Assembly: GCA_031262005.1 (NCBI GenBank)
Contig: JAISIO010000024.1
Coordinates: forward strand, 1 to 6,666
DNA length: 6,666 nt
Direction: 5' to 3'
Source: Bacteroidales bacterium
Lineage (GTDB): Bacteria; Bacteroidota; Bacteroidia; Bacteroidales; UBA1715
Part shown: positions 1 through 6,583 of the stretch, one piece after another
Position numbering within the stretch: the first letter of the stretch is position 1
Layout of the letters: each line of letters opens with the position of its first letter
Translations under genes and position numbers: made by a program
Notes under the pieces: generated by a model
The model's input: the letters and a program-made list of their open reading frames with translations, nothing else
Told to the model about the DNA's origin: nothing
Database searches by the model: none

Positions 1-98
1 GCACGCGACACAATCACCGACATAGAATAATCTATGTATGCCGATTTCATTTCTTCTTCAATGTTGAGTTGAATTATTTTTTCTCCTTCGTCTGTCAT
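1..98 (-). CDS. gyrA: DNA gyrase subunit A, N-terminal fragment (runs off the left edge)
   Basis: Reading the minus strand from the ATG at 98-96 gives 32 codons: MTDEGEKIIQLNIEEEMKSA, then YIDYSMSVIVSRA. The block NIEEEMK-S-YIDYSMSVIVSRA is the highly conserved N-terminal signature of GyrA, the breakage-reunion subunit that introduces negative supercoils together with GyrB. The winged-helix region, the quinolone-resistance region and the catalytic tyrosine lie beyond the left edge. The start is fixed by the family: the conserved block begins about ten residues after this Met, as in other Bacteroidetes GyrA proteins. The upstream bases are A-rich with no Shine-Dalgarno motif, as is common in this phylum. 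The gene is in the same orientation as the helix-hairpin-helix gene to its right, but 459 non-coding bases and a terminator separate them, so it probably has its own promoter. Confidence 0.93.
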   Translation of the reverse strand, partial: MTDEGEKIIQLNIEEEMKSAYIDYSMSVIVSR

Positions 99-317
99 TT
101 TTTTATGTAAATTTTCAAATTTAAAGCCAACAAATGTACTGTAATTGTGCGTATGTTTTGTGTTAATTGTGGGATTTTTATTAACATTTTTTGTTTATAG
201 TGAAATTGCTGAACGTGGGTAGGTTTTGAACAAAGCTCAGTAATTCCGGTACTTTTTGAACATTTCACGCAGAGAGGCAAAGAGCTGCACTGCACTACGT
301 TTTTGATTGTAATTTTC
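99..317. other. gyrA upstream region, no gene seen
   Basis: This AT-rich stretch lies between the gyrA start and the inverted-repeat-bounded segment at 318-560. A 66-codon open frame on the minus strand (295-95) covers it, but it shows no recognisable domain, runs over the gyrA start codon in another frame and has low-complexity composition, so I do not call it a gene. The only signals found are two Bacteroidetes -7-like boxes facing gyrA. Confidence 0.5.
116..138 (-). promoter_or_regulatory. candidate gyrA promoter (-7 boxes only)
   Basis: On the minus strand two sequences match the Bacteroidetes -7 consensus TAnnTTTG exactly: TACATTTG (138-131) and TAAATTTG (123-116). They lie 33 and 18 bases upstream of the gyrA ATG. 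Neither has a convincing TTTG/TTG at the usual 19-21 base spacing, so the promoter assignment rests on the -7 box and on position alone. The farther box leaves a more normal 5' leader. Confidence 0.35.
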
Positions 318-337
318 TAACCTGAGTTCGGGATAAG
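318..337 (+). repeat. left terminal inverted repeat of the 318-560 segment
   Basis: Twenty bases, TAACCTGAGTTC followed by GGGATAAG, that are mirrored at 541-560 with one mismatch. Complementarity stops immediately outside (317 with 561) and inside (338 with 540), so the repeat has sharp edges. Confidence 0.75.
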
Positions 338-399
338 CCCGTGTCTTAAAAAGCCATATTTTCATCAAAAGCGCAACCTGTGGAGGGAAATATAGGTCA

Positions 400-463
400 A
401 ACGCTGCCTGAAAGGCAGAACAACTTACAAACGGCTTATATGTTCTGCCTTTCAGGCAGCGTT
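400..463. repeat. nested perfect palindrome, REP/BIME-like
   Basis: Positions 400-422 and 441-463 are perfect reverse complements (23 bp), separated by an 18-base spacer (423-440). Each arm also contains its own hairpin: CTGCCT-GAA-AGGCAG at 404-420 and CTGCCT-TTC-AGGCAG at 444-459. The sequence can therefore form either one long 23-bp hairpin or two small facing hairpins. That two-hairpin arrangement resembles the paired REP sequences (BIMEs) known in other bacteria. It is GC-richer than its surroundings and lacks a T-run directly after it, so it is not a standard intrinsic terminator. The role is unknown. The structure is read directly; the REP comparison is an inference. Confidence 0.8.
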
Positions 464-478
464 ATTTATGGCATTTTG

Positions 479-500
479 CCTTAGGTCGTTGACCGTAAGG
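479..500. repeat. bulged 9-bp hairpin
   Basis: CCTTAGGTC (479-487) pairs with GACC-G-TAAGG (491-500) across a GTT loop, with one bulged G at 495. It lies between the nested palindrome and the terminator inside the inverted-repeat-bounded segment. No T-run follows on either strand, so it is probably a structural part of the element and not a terminator. Confidence 0.55.
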
Positions 501-512
501 TTATGAAAATTA

Positions 513-526
513 AGCCCATTCGGGCT
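513..526 (-). terminator. probable bidirectional intrinsic terminator after the helix-hairpin-helix gene
   Basis: AGCCC (513-517), a four-base loop, and GGGCT (522-526) form a short GC-rich stem. On the minus strand it is followed by TTAATTTTC, and on the plus strand by ATTTTTTAT, so it could stop transcription from either side. It sits about 30 bases past the stop codon at 558, the expected place for ending the minus-strand helix-hairpin-helix transcript before gyrA. It lies inside the MITE-like segment, so the terminator may have arrived with that element. Confidence 0.6.
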
Positions 527-540
527 ATTTTTTATATTAC

Positions 541-560
541 CTTATCCAGAACTCAGGTTA
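541..560 (-). repeat. right terminal inverted repeat of the 318-560 segment
   Basis: This is the reverse complement of 318-337 at 19 of 20 positions. Its outermost three bases (558-560, TTA on the plus strand) are also the TAA stop codon of the helix-hairpin-helix gene. Confidence 0.75.
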
Positions 561-1442
561 CAAAGGTTTCAAATAATACCTCAGCACCTCAAATTTATCA
601 CGTTCTACAATATTATTGCTTACTAATTCTTCTGCATTTTGTATTGTTCCCACTATTCTTTTGTAGTCGAAAATATGTTTGGCAACATGATATGACGATG
701 CAGGAAGATTTTGAAGTTCTCGAAACGTGCAGGTATTGATGTCTATTTTCCTGATATTTTCAAGGTTTATGTAGCAATATTTTTCAACGTTGGCGCAAGC
801 TATGGAATCGAAACTATACAACGATTTCAGTTGCGATATGCTGTAAAACCCGCCCCATTTTGAACGTGCTTCCACAATTTTTCGCGCTCGGAATGCACCT
901 ATAAACGGGATTTTTGTCAAACCTGCACTGTCTATTGTATTTAAATCTTGCTTTACAATGTGCGTAGCCTCATACGTCTTTTTCTCATAGCGTTTTGCAT
1001 TTTCCGATTTTGTAGTTATTGGGGCGTTTCTCTTCGTCGCCAAAGAGGAGTTTTTCTTTTCTTTCAATTGTTTTGATTTTTCCGGTAAATCTATGTAGTC
1101 TTTCAAATTTTCGTAGTCTTCGGCAGTTACGGTATAGAGTTTGGCAACATCGTCTTTGTAACGAAACACCGCTCCCGAATTACGATATTTTATACAGGTA
1201 TAGGCTTGCCGTTTGCTGAATCCGGCGTGTTGCAATTCCTCGAGCGAAGCCGTATTTGGATTGACTGCGTAGCGTTCCCGAACAATCAATTCTTTGCGTG
1301 TGGTATCGTGTGCCAATGCAGTTGTATCTTGCAGCACATCAGCACTCTGTGCTTTTGGTGGCGGCTCATATAAACGGAAGAATACAACTACACACAACAC
1401 TATAATAACAGCAATAACATTGTGCATCATTCGTCTATTCAT
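558..1442 (-). CDS. membrane-anchored protein with three ComEA-like helix-hairpin-helix units
   Basis: The 294-residue product starts with a short basic stretch (MNRRMMHN) and one hydrophobic segment (about residues 8-23). This suggests an N-in membrane anchor or uncleaved signal, with the rest outside the cytoplasmic membrane. Three ComEA-like helix-hairpin-helix blocks follow: about 61-117 (starting NPNTASLEELQHAGFSKRQA), 167-226 (LNTIDSAGLTKIPFIGAFRA) and 233-294 (IDINTCTFRELQNLPASSYH). A lysine-rich, low-complexity linker lies at 118-160. In ComEA this fold binds double-stranded DNA during uptake. Bacteroidetes carry many anchored proteins with repeated HhH units whose role is mostly untested, so DNA binding at the envelope is an inference. 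The ATG at 1442-1440 is the only start that keeps the whole hydrophobic segment with its basic flank. The stop codon lies in the inverted repeat of the element to the left, so the last residues may have been altered by its insertion. Confidence 0.85.
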   Translation of the reverse strand: MNRRMMHNVIAVIIVLCVVVFFRLYEPPPKAQSADVLQDTTALAHDTTRKELIVRERYAVNPNTASLEELQHAGFSKRQAYTCIKYRNSGAVFRYKDDVAKLYTVTAEDYENLKDYIDLPEKSKQLKEKKNSSLATKRNAPITTKSENAKRYEKKTYEATHIVKQDLNTIDSAGLTKIPFIGAFRARKIVEARSKWGGFYSISQLKSLYSFDSIACANVEKYCYINLENIRKIDINTCTFRELQNLPASSYHVAKHIFDYKRIVGTIQNAEELVSNNIVERDKFEVLRYYLKPL

Positions 1443-1468
1443 GACGTTTTGATTAAAAAGTGGTGTTG

Positions 1469-1476
1469 CAAAAATA
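1469..1476 (-). promoter_or_regulatory. candidate -7 box for the helix-hairpin-helix gene
   Basis: On the minus strand 1476-1469 reads TATTTTTG, an exact TAnnTTTG match, 26 bases upstream of the ATG. A TTTG further upstream (1489-1486) is too close (9 bases) to be the -33 element, so only half of the Bacteroidetes promoter is supported. Confidence 0.4.
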
Positions 1477-1496
1477 GTTTTTTTTCAAAAAAACCG

Positions 1497-1577
1497 TATA
1501 CCCCTCTTCAAAAAAATTAGGCAGGCACACAAAATTTTAGCGTTTTTGTAATTGCTTGATTTTTGAGGAGGGGCATA
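1497..1577. repeat. 18-bp imperfect inverted repeat between the AlbA_2 and helix-hairpin-helix genes
   Basis: Positions 1497-1514 (TATACCCCTCTTCAAAAA) are the reverse complement of 1560-1577 with 16 of 18 matches, enclosing 45 bases (1515-1559). On the minus strand the right-to-left hairpin is followed by CGG and seven Ts, so it could act as a terminator for the operon ending at 1610. The loop is unusually long for one, so it could equally be the two ends of a very small inserted element. The stretch between shows no gene. Confidence 0.5.
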
Positions 1578-1609
1578 GTTTTTCCATAAATCACATATTG
1601 GTCTAATGG

Positions 1610-2710
1610 TCAAAACTGAGGATGAAATGTCCAAAAATCATTGCCTTTGCAGGAAATTTTAGGAACAGGAATTTTTGCTTCAATGCACAAATTTTTCATT
1701 TTGTCCATTCCACGCCCCCACGATTCTACATAACCGCTTCGGAAAAAAGCGGTTGCAATATCGGGATTGCGAGGTTGAGAAGAGTGTTTGTCCAGCAAAT
1801 CTTCAACCGTCCAATTTTCGGGCAATCGTCCGTAATTCCAAATCATTATTTTGTCGGCATACACGCTTATTTGGATTGGATACGAACCTGTGTAATCTTT
1901 ATGAGCAACGGCATTCAACAATGCTTCGCGCAAAGCGTCTTTCGGATATTCGTGTGTTTCAACTCGCGTAAGTCCTTCGTATGAAATCAATGCTTTTGTG
2001 TATTTTGTCAATAGCAAATCCATTGTTTTTTCAATTTGCTCAAACAAGTTGCCGTGTATTTCGTCCTGAAACAACAAATCGCTGTCGGTACGGAAAAAGC
2101 CGATTTCGATATACGCACCCGACACAAATTTTTCAGGGTCGGGGTGAAAAAGCATTACAGCAGCGCGGTTCAACAGGTTGTTTTCAATAATCTTCAAATT
2201 TTCAAGCACCTGCATTGGCGTGTCATTGCGATTGTTTTCATCTATACGACCGCTTTTAATGCCCTTTTCTTTGAAAAAGGCAAAAGTTTCGGACTTCAAA
2301 TCTTCTACCTGAACATTGGGAACAGGCACGCTATCCCATTTTTTGCCGATTCGTTTTAACAAAAACTCGTTGAGCGCTGCGCCGGTGAGTTCCTATTTCA
2401 CGCTACCGCTGCGGAAAAAATACCTACCGCGCAACGAAATAGGTACGGAATAAGGCGTAACAACAATTTCAATGTAGTGTTTGCCGTCTTCCTGCAGAAG
2501 ATTGACTTCGGCGGTAATGCCCAACTGATTTTTGATTTTGTTGGGGATTTTCTCCATCAACTCTTTGTAGTCGGCAACGCCAACGACTTTTCCATTGTCG
2601 TCTTTGCCAATATAGATTTTACCGCCTTGCGCATTGGCAAAACCGCAAATCCAATCCAAATACTCCTCGTACCACGAGGATATGTATTCTATGTTTTGAG
2701 ATTCGGGCAT
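1610..2710 (-). pseudogene. AlbA_2/Schlafen-like protein with GHKL-type ATPase region, interrupted by in-frame TAG
   Basis: One frame runs from the ATG at 2710 to the TGA at 1610, 366 codons broken only at codon 106 by TAG (2395-2393). Before the stop, residues 1-105 match the AlbA_2 (divergent AAA_4, Schlafen-like) nucleic-acid-binding domain: ESQNIEYISSWYEEYLDWI, FANAQGGKIYIGKDDNGKVVG and FFRSG. The family motif continues directly after the stop as ELTGAALNEFLLKRIG. The second part carries a GHKL/HATPase-like region: EALLNAVAHKDYTG (about 262-275), IWNYGRLP (about 290-297), and the conserved RNPDIATAFFRSGYVESWGRGMDKM (about 314-338). Relatives of this COG2865-type family usually continue into a winged helix after this point; here the frame ends soon after NDFWTF, so the C-terminus also looks cut. 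The ATG is three bases after the drmB stop, indicating co-transcription. Restart at TTG 2362 could give a separate C-terminal piece, but no ribosome-binding site supports it. In defence islands such proteins are regulators or accessory factors; the role here is unknown. Confidence 0.85.
2393..2395 (-). other. in-frame amber codon in the AlbA_2 gene
   Basis: Plus-strand CTA at 2393-2395 reads TAG on the coding strand, at codon 106, between SGSVK and ELTGAALNEF. Homology continues in the same frame with no gap, so one base change (for example from CAG, Gln, which I recall as common at this family position) explains it. The helicase gene in this window uses TAG as its terminator, which argues against a genome-wide reassignment of TAG. 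Confidence 0.85.
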
Positions 2711-2713
2711 GAG

Positions 2714-4588
2714 TTATATATCTTTAAAATATCCAAAGTTTCCATCAATTACAAACCTTCTATCCAAAAACAAATTACTCATTTCACAACTTGTATCCGG
2801 AATAAGCGTACAAGAATGACAAGCGGCTAAATTTAATTGTGCTATTCCCTGTCCCTCGTTTTCGTAGCAAATTGGGTCAAGAGAACAATCTTTGGCCCGT
2901 TGTAAAGCACTTGTAATGATACTTTGCAGTTTATCAAGATTGTTGCACAGTTTCGTTAAACCACCCAAATATCCGTCTGTGCCGTCATAAGCAGAAATCA
3001 GAAAGCCGTTCATACTTTCGCTTACATACAACCGTTCTTGCAAAGAAGACATCGGGTAACCGCAAACATACTCAAATTCGCGAATAAGTAAGTGTGATAA
3101 TGTATGTATAAGTATCTTTCTTGCGGTAATTTTTTTAGCTTCAATTTTATGAGACTGCCAATCTGAATCTTCTGCGTGGGTTTGAATATTTTTTATCCTT
3201 TCTGTAATAATATCATTTTTCTCCCACTCTTTGAGTTTTTGTTCGTCTAAAACAAATAAAATTCCTTCGCCGTAATTTTCAATGGCAGGTAATAAGTGAG
3301 TTTCAAAACTATTTTTTGAAACAGATTGTCTCTTGACATTGTATTCATACCCGCTATCTCCTATCAAAATGCTATCTGTATCAATCGGTTCGTTGCGAGT
3401 AAATGAAGTTTGAACGGTAATTTTTTTCAATCGGTCTATTTTCACTAACTTCTCAAAACCGTATAATGTATCTTTTACATTGATTTGTCGGAATTTGATT
3501 ACTTTATCTTCGGGCTGTTCCTTTTGTGTAAAATATTCGTACTCTGCTTTTCTGTACACAATATCAGGAATATACGAAATATCTGCGCCGTCTAAATATT
3601 GCTTGATTATTTCAATATCAATATTGCTTCTTCGAGCAAATTTATTCAAATCATTTTCTACATATTCGGGGTCATTAACTATTGCATCAATTTCTGTTCG
3701 GACTTCGGTGGTTAGTTGAATTATTTGTTTTTCAGGTATCCACAAACTACTCAATGTGTTTGAATAATAAATGCTGTTGCTTGTTTTAATCTTAACTACA
3801 ACTTTTTGTTCACACGTATCGCCTACATATTGTCCGTTTTGAAGTCCTAACCAATATTTTCTACCACCACATTTTTGAGAAAAACCAAAGATGCCTTTTA
3901 ATGTTGCTGATTTTCCACATTTTTTACATTCAATGTGAATGCCTGATAAGTCGGTATTCTCGTTACTGATTTTGTAATAAAGCTCTTGTTCATCACAACA
4001 TTTCTTGTATATAAGGCGAATTGTTGATTTCTCCTCTTGCTCGTTATCACTACCATTGCCTACTTCGCTTTCATTTTCCGATATAGGCATGCGATTGTTC
4101 CAAAACTCCCATGGTAAATCCTGAATATGCCCATCAGCGCAAGTCATTACAAAACGGACTTGCTCCAAATGTTCACCCTTACAATCTGGATTGAAACATT
4201 GTAAGTCAAATTCTTGCCGCCCTTTCCAATGGTCTTTCCATTGTTTTAGCGGCATAAATCTTTTACATCGAGGGCAATAAAACCATTTGGGAAAATAGTT
4301 TGCTTGTGGTTGTACATCGGTTTTCCAACCGTCTTCTTCCACAGGAATAGATACTAAATGTTTCAGTTTTGGGAAACGAACACGCAGACGATTTACCAAT
4401 CTGTCATCTAAAATGATGTGTTTCTTTAGTTTATAGTGTCCATTATCATCCTTTTCATATAGATCAGGATAACCCCATTTATCGAATGTCTCAATAATTA
4501 TGGAAGCGTCTGGCGTATCAATAACAGAACCAACGCCGCCGTAACTTGAAATCATTTTACTTCTTCCGTGATTTATTTTCTCTGCCAT
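2714..4588 (-). CDS. drmB: DISARM protein DrmB, DUF1998 domain
   Basis: The 624-residue product begins MAEKINHGRSKMISSYGGVGS, the N-terminal glycine-rich opening typical of DrmB. Zinc-ribbon cysteines follow: C105-P-R-C108 with C131 and C136, C150 in VMTCADGHIQDLPWEFW, C221-K-K-C224 with C240 and C259. An acidic low-complexity insert lies at about 171-188. The C-terminal third is the DUF1998 domain: LIHTLSHLLIREFEYVCGY (493-511), YDGTDGYLGGL (534-544) and a last cysteine set C568, C574, C590-H-S-C593, C601 ending in SNLFLDR. In DISARM, DrmB binds the helicase DrmA and the DrmAB complex acts on incoming phage DNA. The length fits the family and no break is visible, so this gene is intact. It starts three bases after the helicase stop codon (TAG-ATT-ATG) and ends three bases before the AlbA_2 start (TAA-CTC-ATG), so expression probably depends on translation of its upstream neighbour. 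The DUF1998 assignment is firm; the DISARM name rests on the helicase-DUF1998 pair. Confidence 0.85.
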   Translation of the reverse strand: MAEKINHGRSKMISSYGGVGSVIDTPDASIIIETFDKWGYPDLYEKDDNGHYKLKKHIILDDRLVNRLRVRFPKLKHLVSIPVEEDGWKTDVQPQANYFPKWFYCPRCKRFMPLKQWKDHWKGRQEFDLQCFNPDCKGEHLEQVRFVMTCADGHIQDLPWEFWNNRMPISENESEVGNGSDNEQEEKSTIRLIYKKCCDEQELYYKISNENTDLSGIHIECKKCGKSATLKGIFGFSQKCGGRKYWLGLQNGQYVGDTCEQKVVVKIKTSNSIYYSNTLSSLWIPEKQIIQLTTEVRTEIDAIVNDPEYVENDLNKFARRSNIDIEIIKQYLDGADISYIPDIVYRKAEYEYFTQKEQPEDKVIKFRQINVKDTLYGFEKLVKIDRLKKITVQTSFTRNEPIDTDSILIGDSGYEYNVKRQSVSKNSFETHLLPAIENYGEGILFVLDEQKLKEWEKNDIITERIKNIQTHAEDSDWQSHKIEAKKITARKILIHTLSHLLIREFEYVCGYPMSSLQERLYVSESMNGFLISAYDGTDGYLGGLTKLCNNLDKLQSIITSALQRAKDCSLDPICYENEGQGIAQLNLAACHSCTLIPDTSCEMSNLFLDRRFVIDGNFGYFKDI

Positions 4589-4591
4589 AAT

Positions 4592-6550
4592 CTAAAATCT
4601 GTTAATTTTTATAACCGCACTTGGCTCAACGCTTCGCATAGATTGCATTCCAACTAATTTATCGTCTGCACTTTGCCGTTCTTGAATGGGTTTGAGTAAA
4701 TTTTTCTTTTTCTCTGTTTCGTGCTTTCCGCCATAAAAATATAGTCCACTATCTCTACTCGGTGGCGGACTTGCCTGAATTTTGTATTCCCATTGTTGAA
4801 TTAGATTTGCAATTTCTAAGGCAATCAGTTGTTTATCTTCATCATCGGCAAATGTATGATTATTGAATATATTATTTAATTCATTTGCAAATTGTTGTTT
4901 GTTGTTATTCTCAATCAAAGAATAAGGCATCTTGTTGTCTGCAAATCCTAACTTATGTCTAAAATAAGTAACCATCGCAGTCAAAAGCATTTTATCCAAA
5001 GCATTTTCGGCGAACGGCGTTACGCTTATTGGCTCCACCTGCTTATAGAATGTTTTATGGAACGTCACAAAATCTTCAAAATAAGACAAATCTCTTGTAT
5101 TATTCGGGTCAAAAAGAGTGAATACGAGACCTTCGTTTTTACGAGCAACACGACTGCTTGCTTGAATATATTCTGCCGTATTAGGCGGCATACCATTCAT
5201 TAGCATCACATTCAATCGCCCGACATCAAGCCCCACACTAATCATATTCGTTGCCAACACGATGTCAAACGATTGGTATTTCTCCAGATTTCCGTCAAAG
5301 GAAATATCTAATTTATCCAAATTTCTCTTTATCCTCTCGCTTGGAATACGGCTTGTTAATTCTATATTTCTATATGATAACTTGTTGTAATTATTGTTGT
5401 ATGGTGGAACATTCATTAAATATCGTACTTGCAACTGCTTGATTTCGGGTAACAATTCGGCTGTAATTTTATTAGAAAACCTACCAATATGTTTCAAACT
5501 TTTGAAATAGGAAAGGATTGTCCAAAATTGGTCTGCCTCTGTTTTATCTGTGTTATTTTTCCACAATTCCAAGCGAGCAAAGAGCAAAGCGGCGTTCAAT
5601 CGTAGATTTGTCATTGTTTGCGTTTTGCCTGTCGGCAAAATTCCAACATAACGCCTTTTGCTTTCGGGCAAAGTTTTAGAGAAAAAAGTATTGTCCGTAC
5701 TTGTTGCGTTTTGAGGGAATATCTGTACTGCACGACTGTATAGACCTTTGACTTGTTCCTCTACATTCTTAACGGTAGCGGTTGAAACTATAATTTTCGG
5801 TTTTTGTGTGTCGGTGGTACAAAGCGATAAAATTACATTTTCAAAAAGCCCAACTAAACTACCCAACGGACCACTCAACAAGTGTAACTCGTCTTGTATA
5901 ATCAGCTCGGGTTTCCTATTTTCATTGTGATTGAATAAACTTGTTGCCTCGCCTTTCCACGCTAACTGTGCAAATTTATCTACTGTGGCAAAAAGCATTG
6001 TGGGTGGATTGCTGTAAATATCTTCATCAACCAATACTATTGGTAAACCATCGTTTTGTTCCGAATAGGCACAATTTGGATTTAAACAATAACTGCTTAA
6101 ATGATTTTGACGATTTATTCTGTGTCCTATTGAAGGATTTGAATTTGCCTGTATTTTACCAATTATTTTTGTATTGCACCATTGACAGTTAGATAATTGA
6201 AATGGATTTATAGCATATTGATTCTTGTTTAATCGTTCTTGCGTGTTTTGCAGTTTTTTCTCTGCACAATTATTATCGTTGCTTTTTACCTTATTTGGAA
6301 TTGTATTGCCTCCAACCCAAAACCCGATAGTTATTCGTTCAGTTCCTAAATCTGCGTGATTCTTGCGAATGAACTCACAAGCCAAAATCAGTTTTGTAGC
6401 TCGTTCAAATTGTTGTGCCGAGAGCAACCGTAATGTATAACGGATTATGATATTTACACCGCCGTAATTATTGGGATATTGCAATCTTCGCCAAAAAATC
6501 AAAAATGCGGAAAGGGCTAAATATGCCTCTGTTTTACCGCCACCCGTCAC
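4592..6550 (-). pseudogene. drmA: DrmA-type DISARM helicase, N-terminally truncated at Walker A
   Basis: The frame encodes a superfamily 2 helicase from Walker A onward: TGGGKTEAYLALSAFLIFWR (2-21), motif Ia in RYTLRLLSAQQFERATKLI (37-55), a zinc finger C122-x2-C125...C155-x4-C160, Walker B as QDELHLL (219-225), STAT motif III (256-259), motif V ATNMISVGLDV (433-443) and motif VI QASSRVAR (463-470). The C-terminus, GMQSMRSVEPSAVIKI, is typical of DrmA. The first usable start is the GTG at 6550-6548, which falls inside the P-loop. The frame stays open for only 11 more codons (PPFCENFYAFD) before a TAA at 6586-6584. DrmA proteins are usually well over 1,000 residues, with several hundred before the P-loop, so 652 residues means the whole N-terminal part, including the Q-motif side of the ATP site, is missing. 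No ribosome-binding site precedes the GTG. The break sits at a perfect inverted repeat. It is probably a remnant and unlikely to be an active helicase by itself. It ends with TAG, three bases ahead of drmB. Confidence 0.82.
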
Positions 6551-6583
6551 GTCAAACGCATAAAAATTCTCGCAAAACGGTGG

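Larger units (their letters stand above)
318..560. mobile_element. MITE-like segment with 20-bp terminal inverted repeats
   Basis: The left end (318-337, starting TAACCTGAGTTC) is the reverse complement of the right end (541-560, ending GAACTCAGGTTA) with 19 of 20 positions matching. The only mismatch pairs position 330 with 548. The 203 bases between them hold no convincing gene but carry a large nested palindrome (400-463), a bulged hairpin (479-500) and a terminator-like hairpin (513-526). A short, non-coding, palindrome-rich segment with terminal inverted repeats is the usual form of a miniature inverted-repeat transposable element. No clear target-site duplication is visible: the left flank is AATTTTC and the right flank CAAAGGT. 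The right terminus overlaps the stop codon of the neighbouring helix-hairpin-helix gene. The alternative is an ordinary intergenic region with a chance or structural long-range stem. The parent element is not identifiable from the window. Confidence 0.55.

Noticed and set aside
95..295. 66-codon minus-strand open frame upstream of gyrA
   Set aside because: No domain or composition of a real protein is seen, and it overlaps the gyrA start and candidate promoter.
503..739. 78-codon plus-strand open frame
   Set aside because: It is antisense to the helix-hairpin-helix gene and starts inside the terminator region; a shadow frame.
1601..1620. tRNA D-arm-like string GGTCTAATGGTCAAAAC
   Set aside because: No acceptor, anticodon or T-arm can be built around it.
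1732..1754. 8-bp hairpin AACCGCTT / AAGCGGTT
   Set aside because: It lies in the conserved ATAFFRSG coding stretch of the AlbA_2 gene and has no T-run; probably a codon coincidence.
1622..2359. Several plus-strand open frames (1622-1984, 1675-1971, 1981-2190, 2036-2359)
   Set aside because: All lie antisense to the AlbA_2 gene, whose conserved motifs are on the minus strand.
2664..2680. Perfect 7-bp hairpin TCCTCGT-ACC-ACGAGGA near the AlbA_2 start
   Set aside because: It is within codons for SSWYEEY; could affect translation, but chance is sufficient without comparative support.
4592..4594. Genome-wide TAG reassignment to an amino acid
   Set aside because: TAG at the helicase end lies directly before a clean drmB start, so it behaves as a normal stop in the only other case available.
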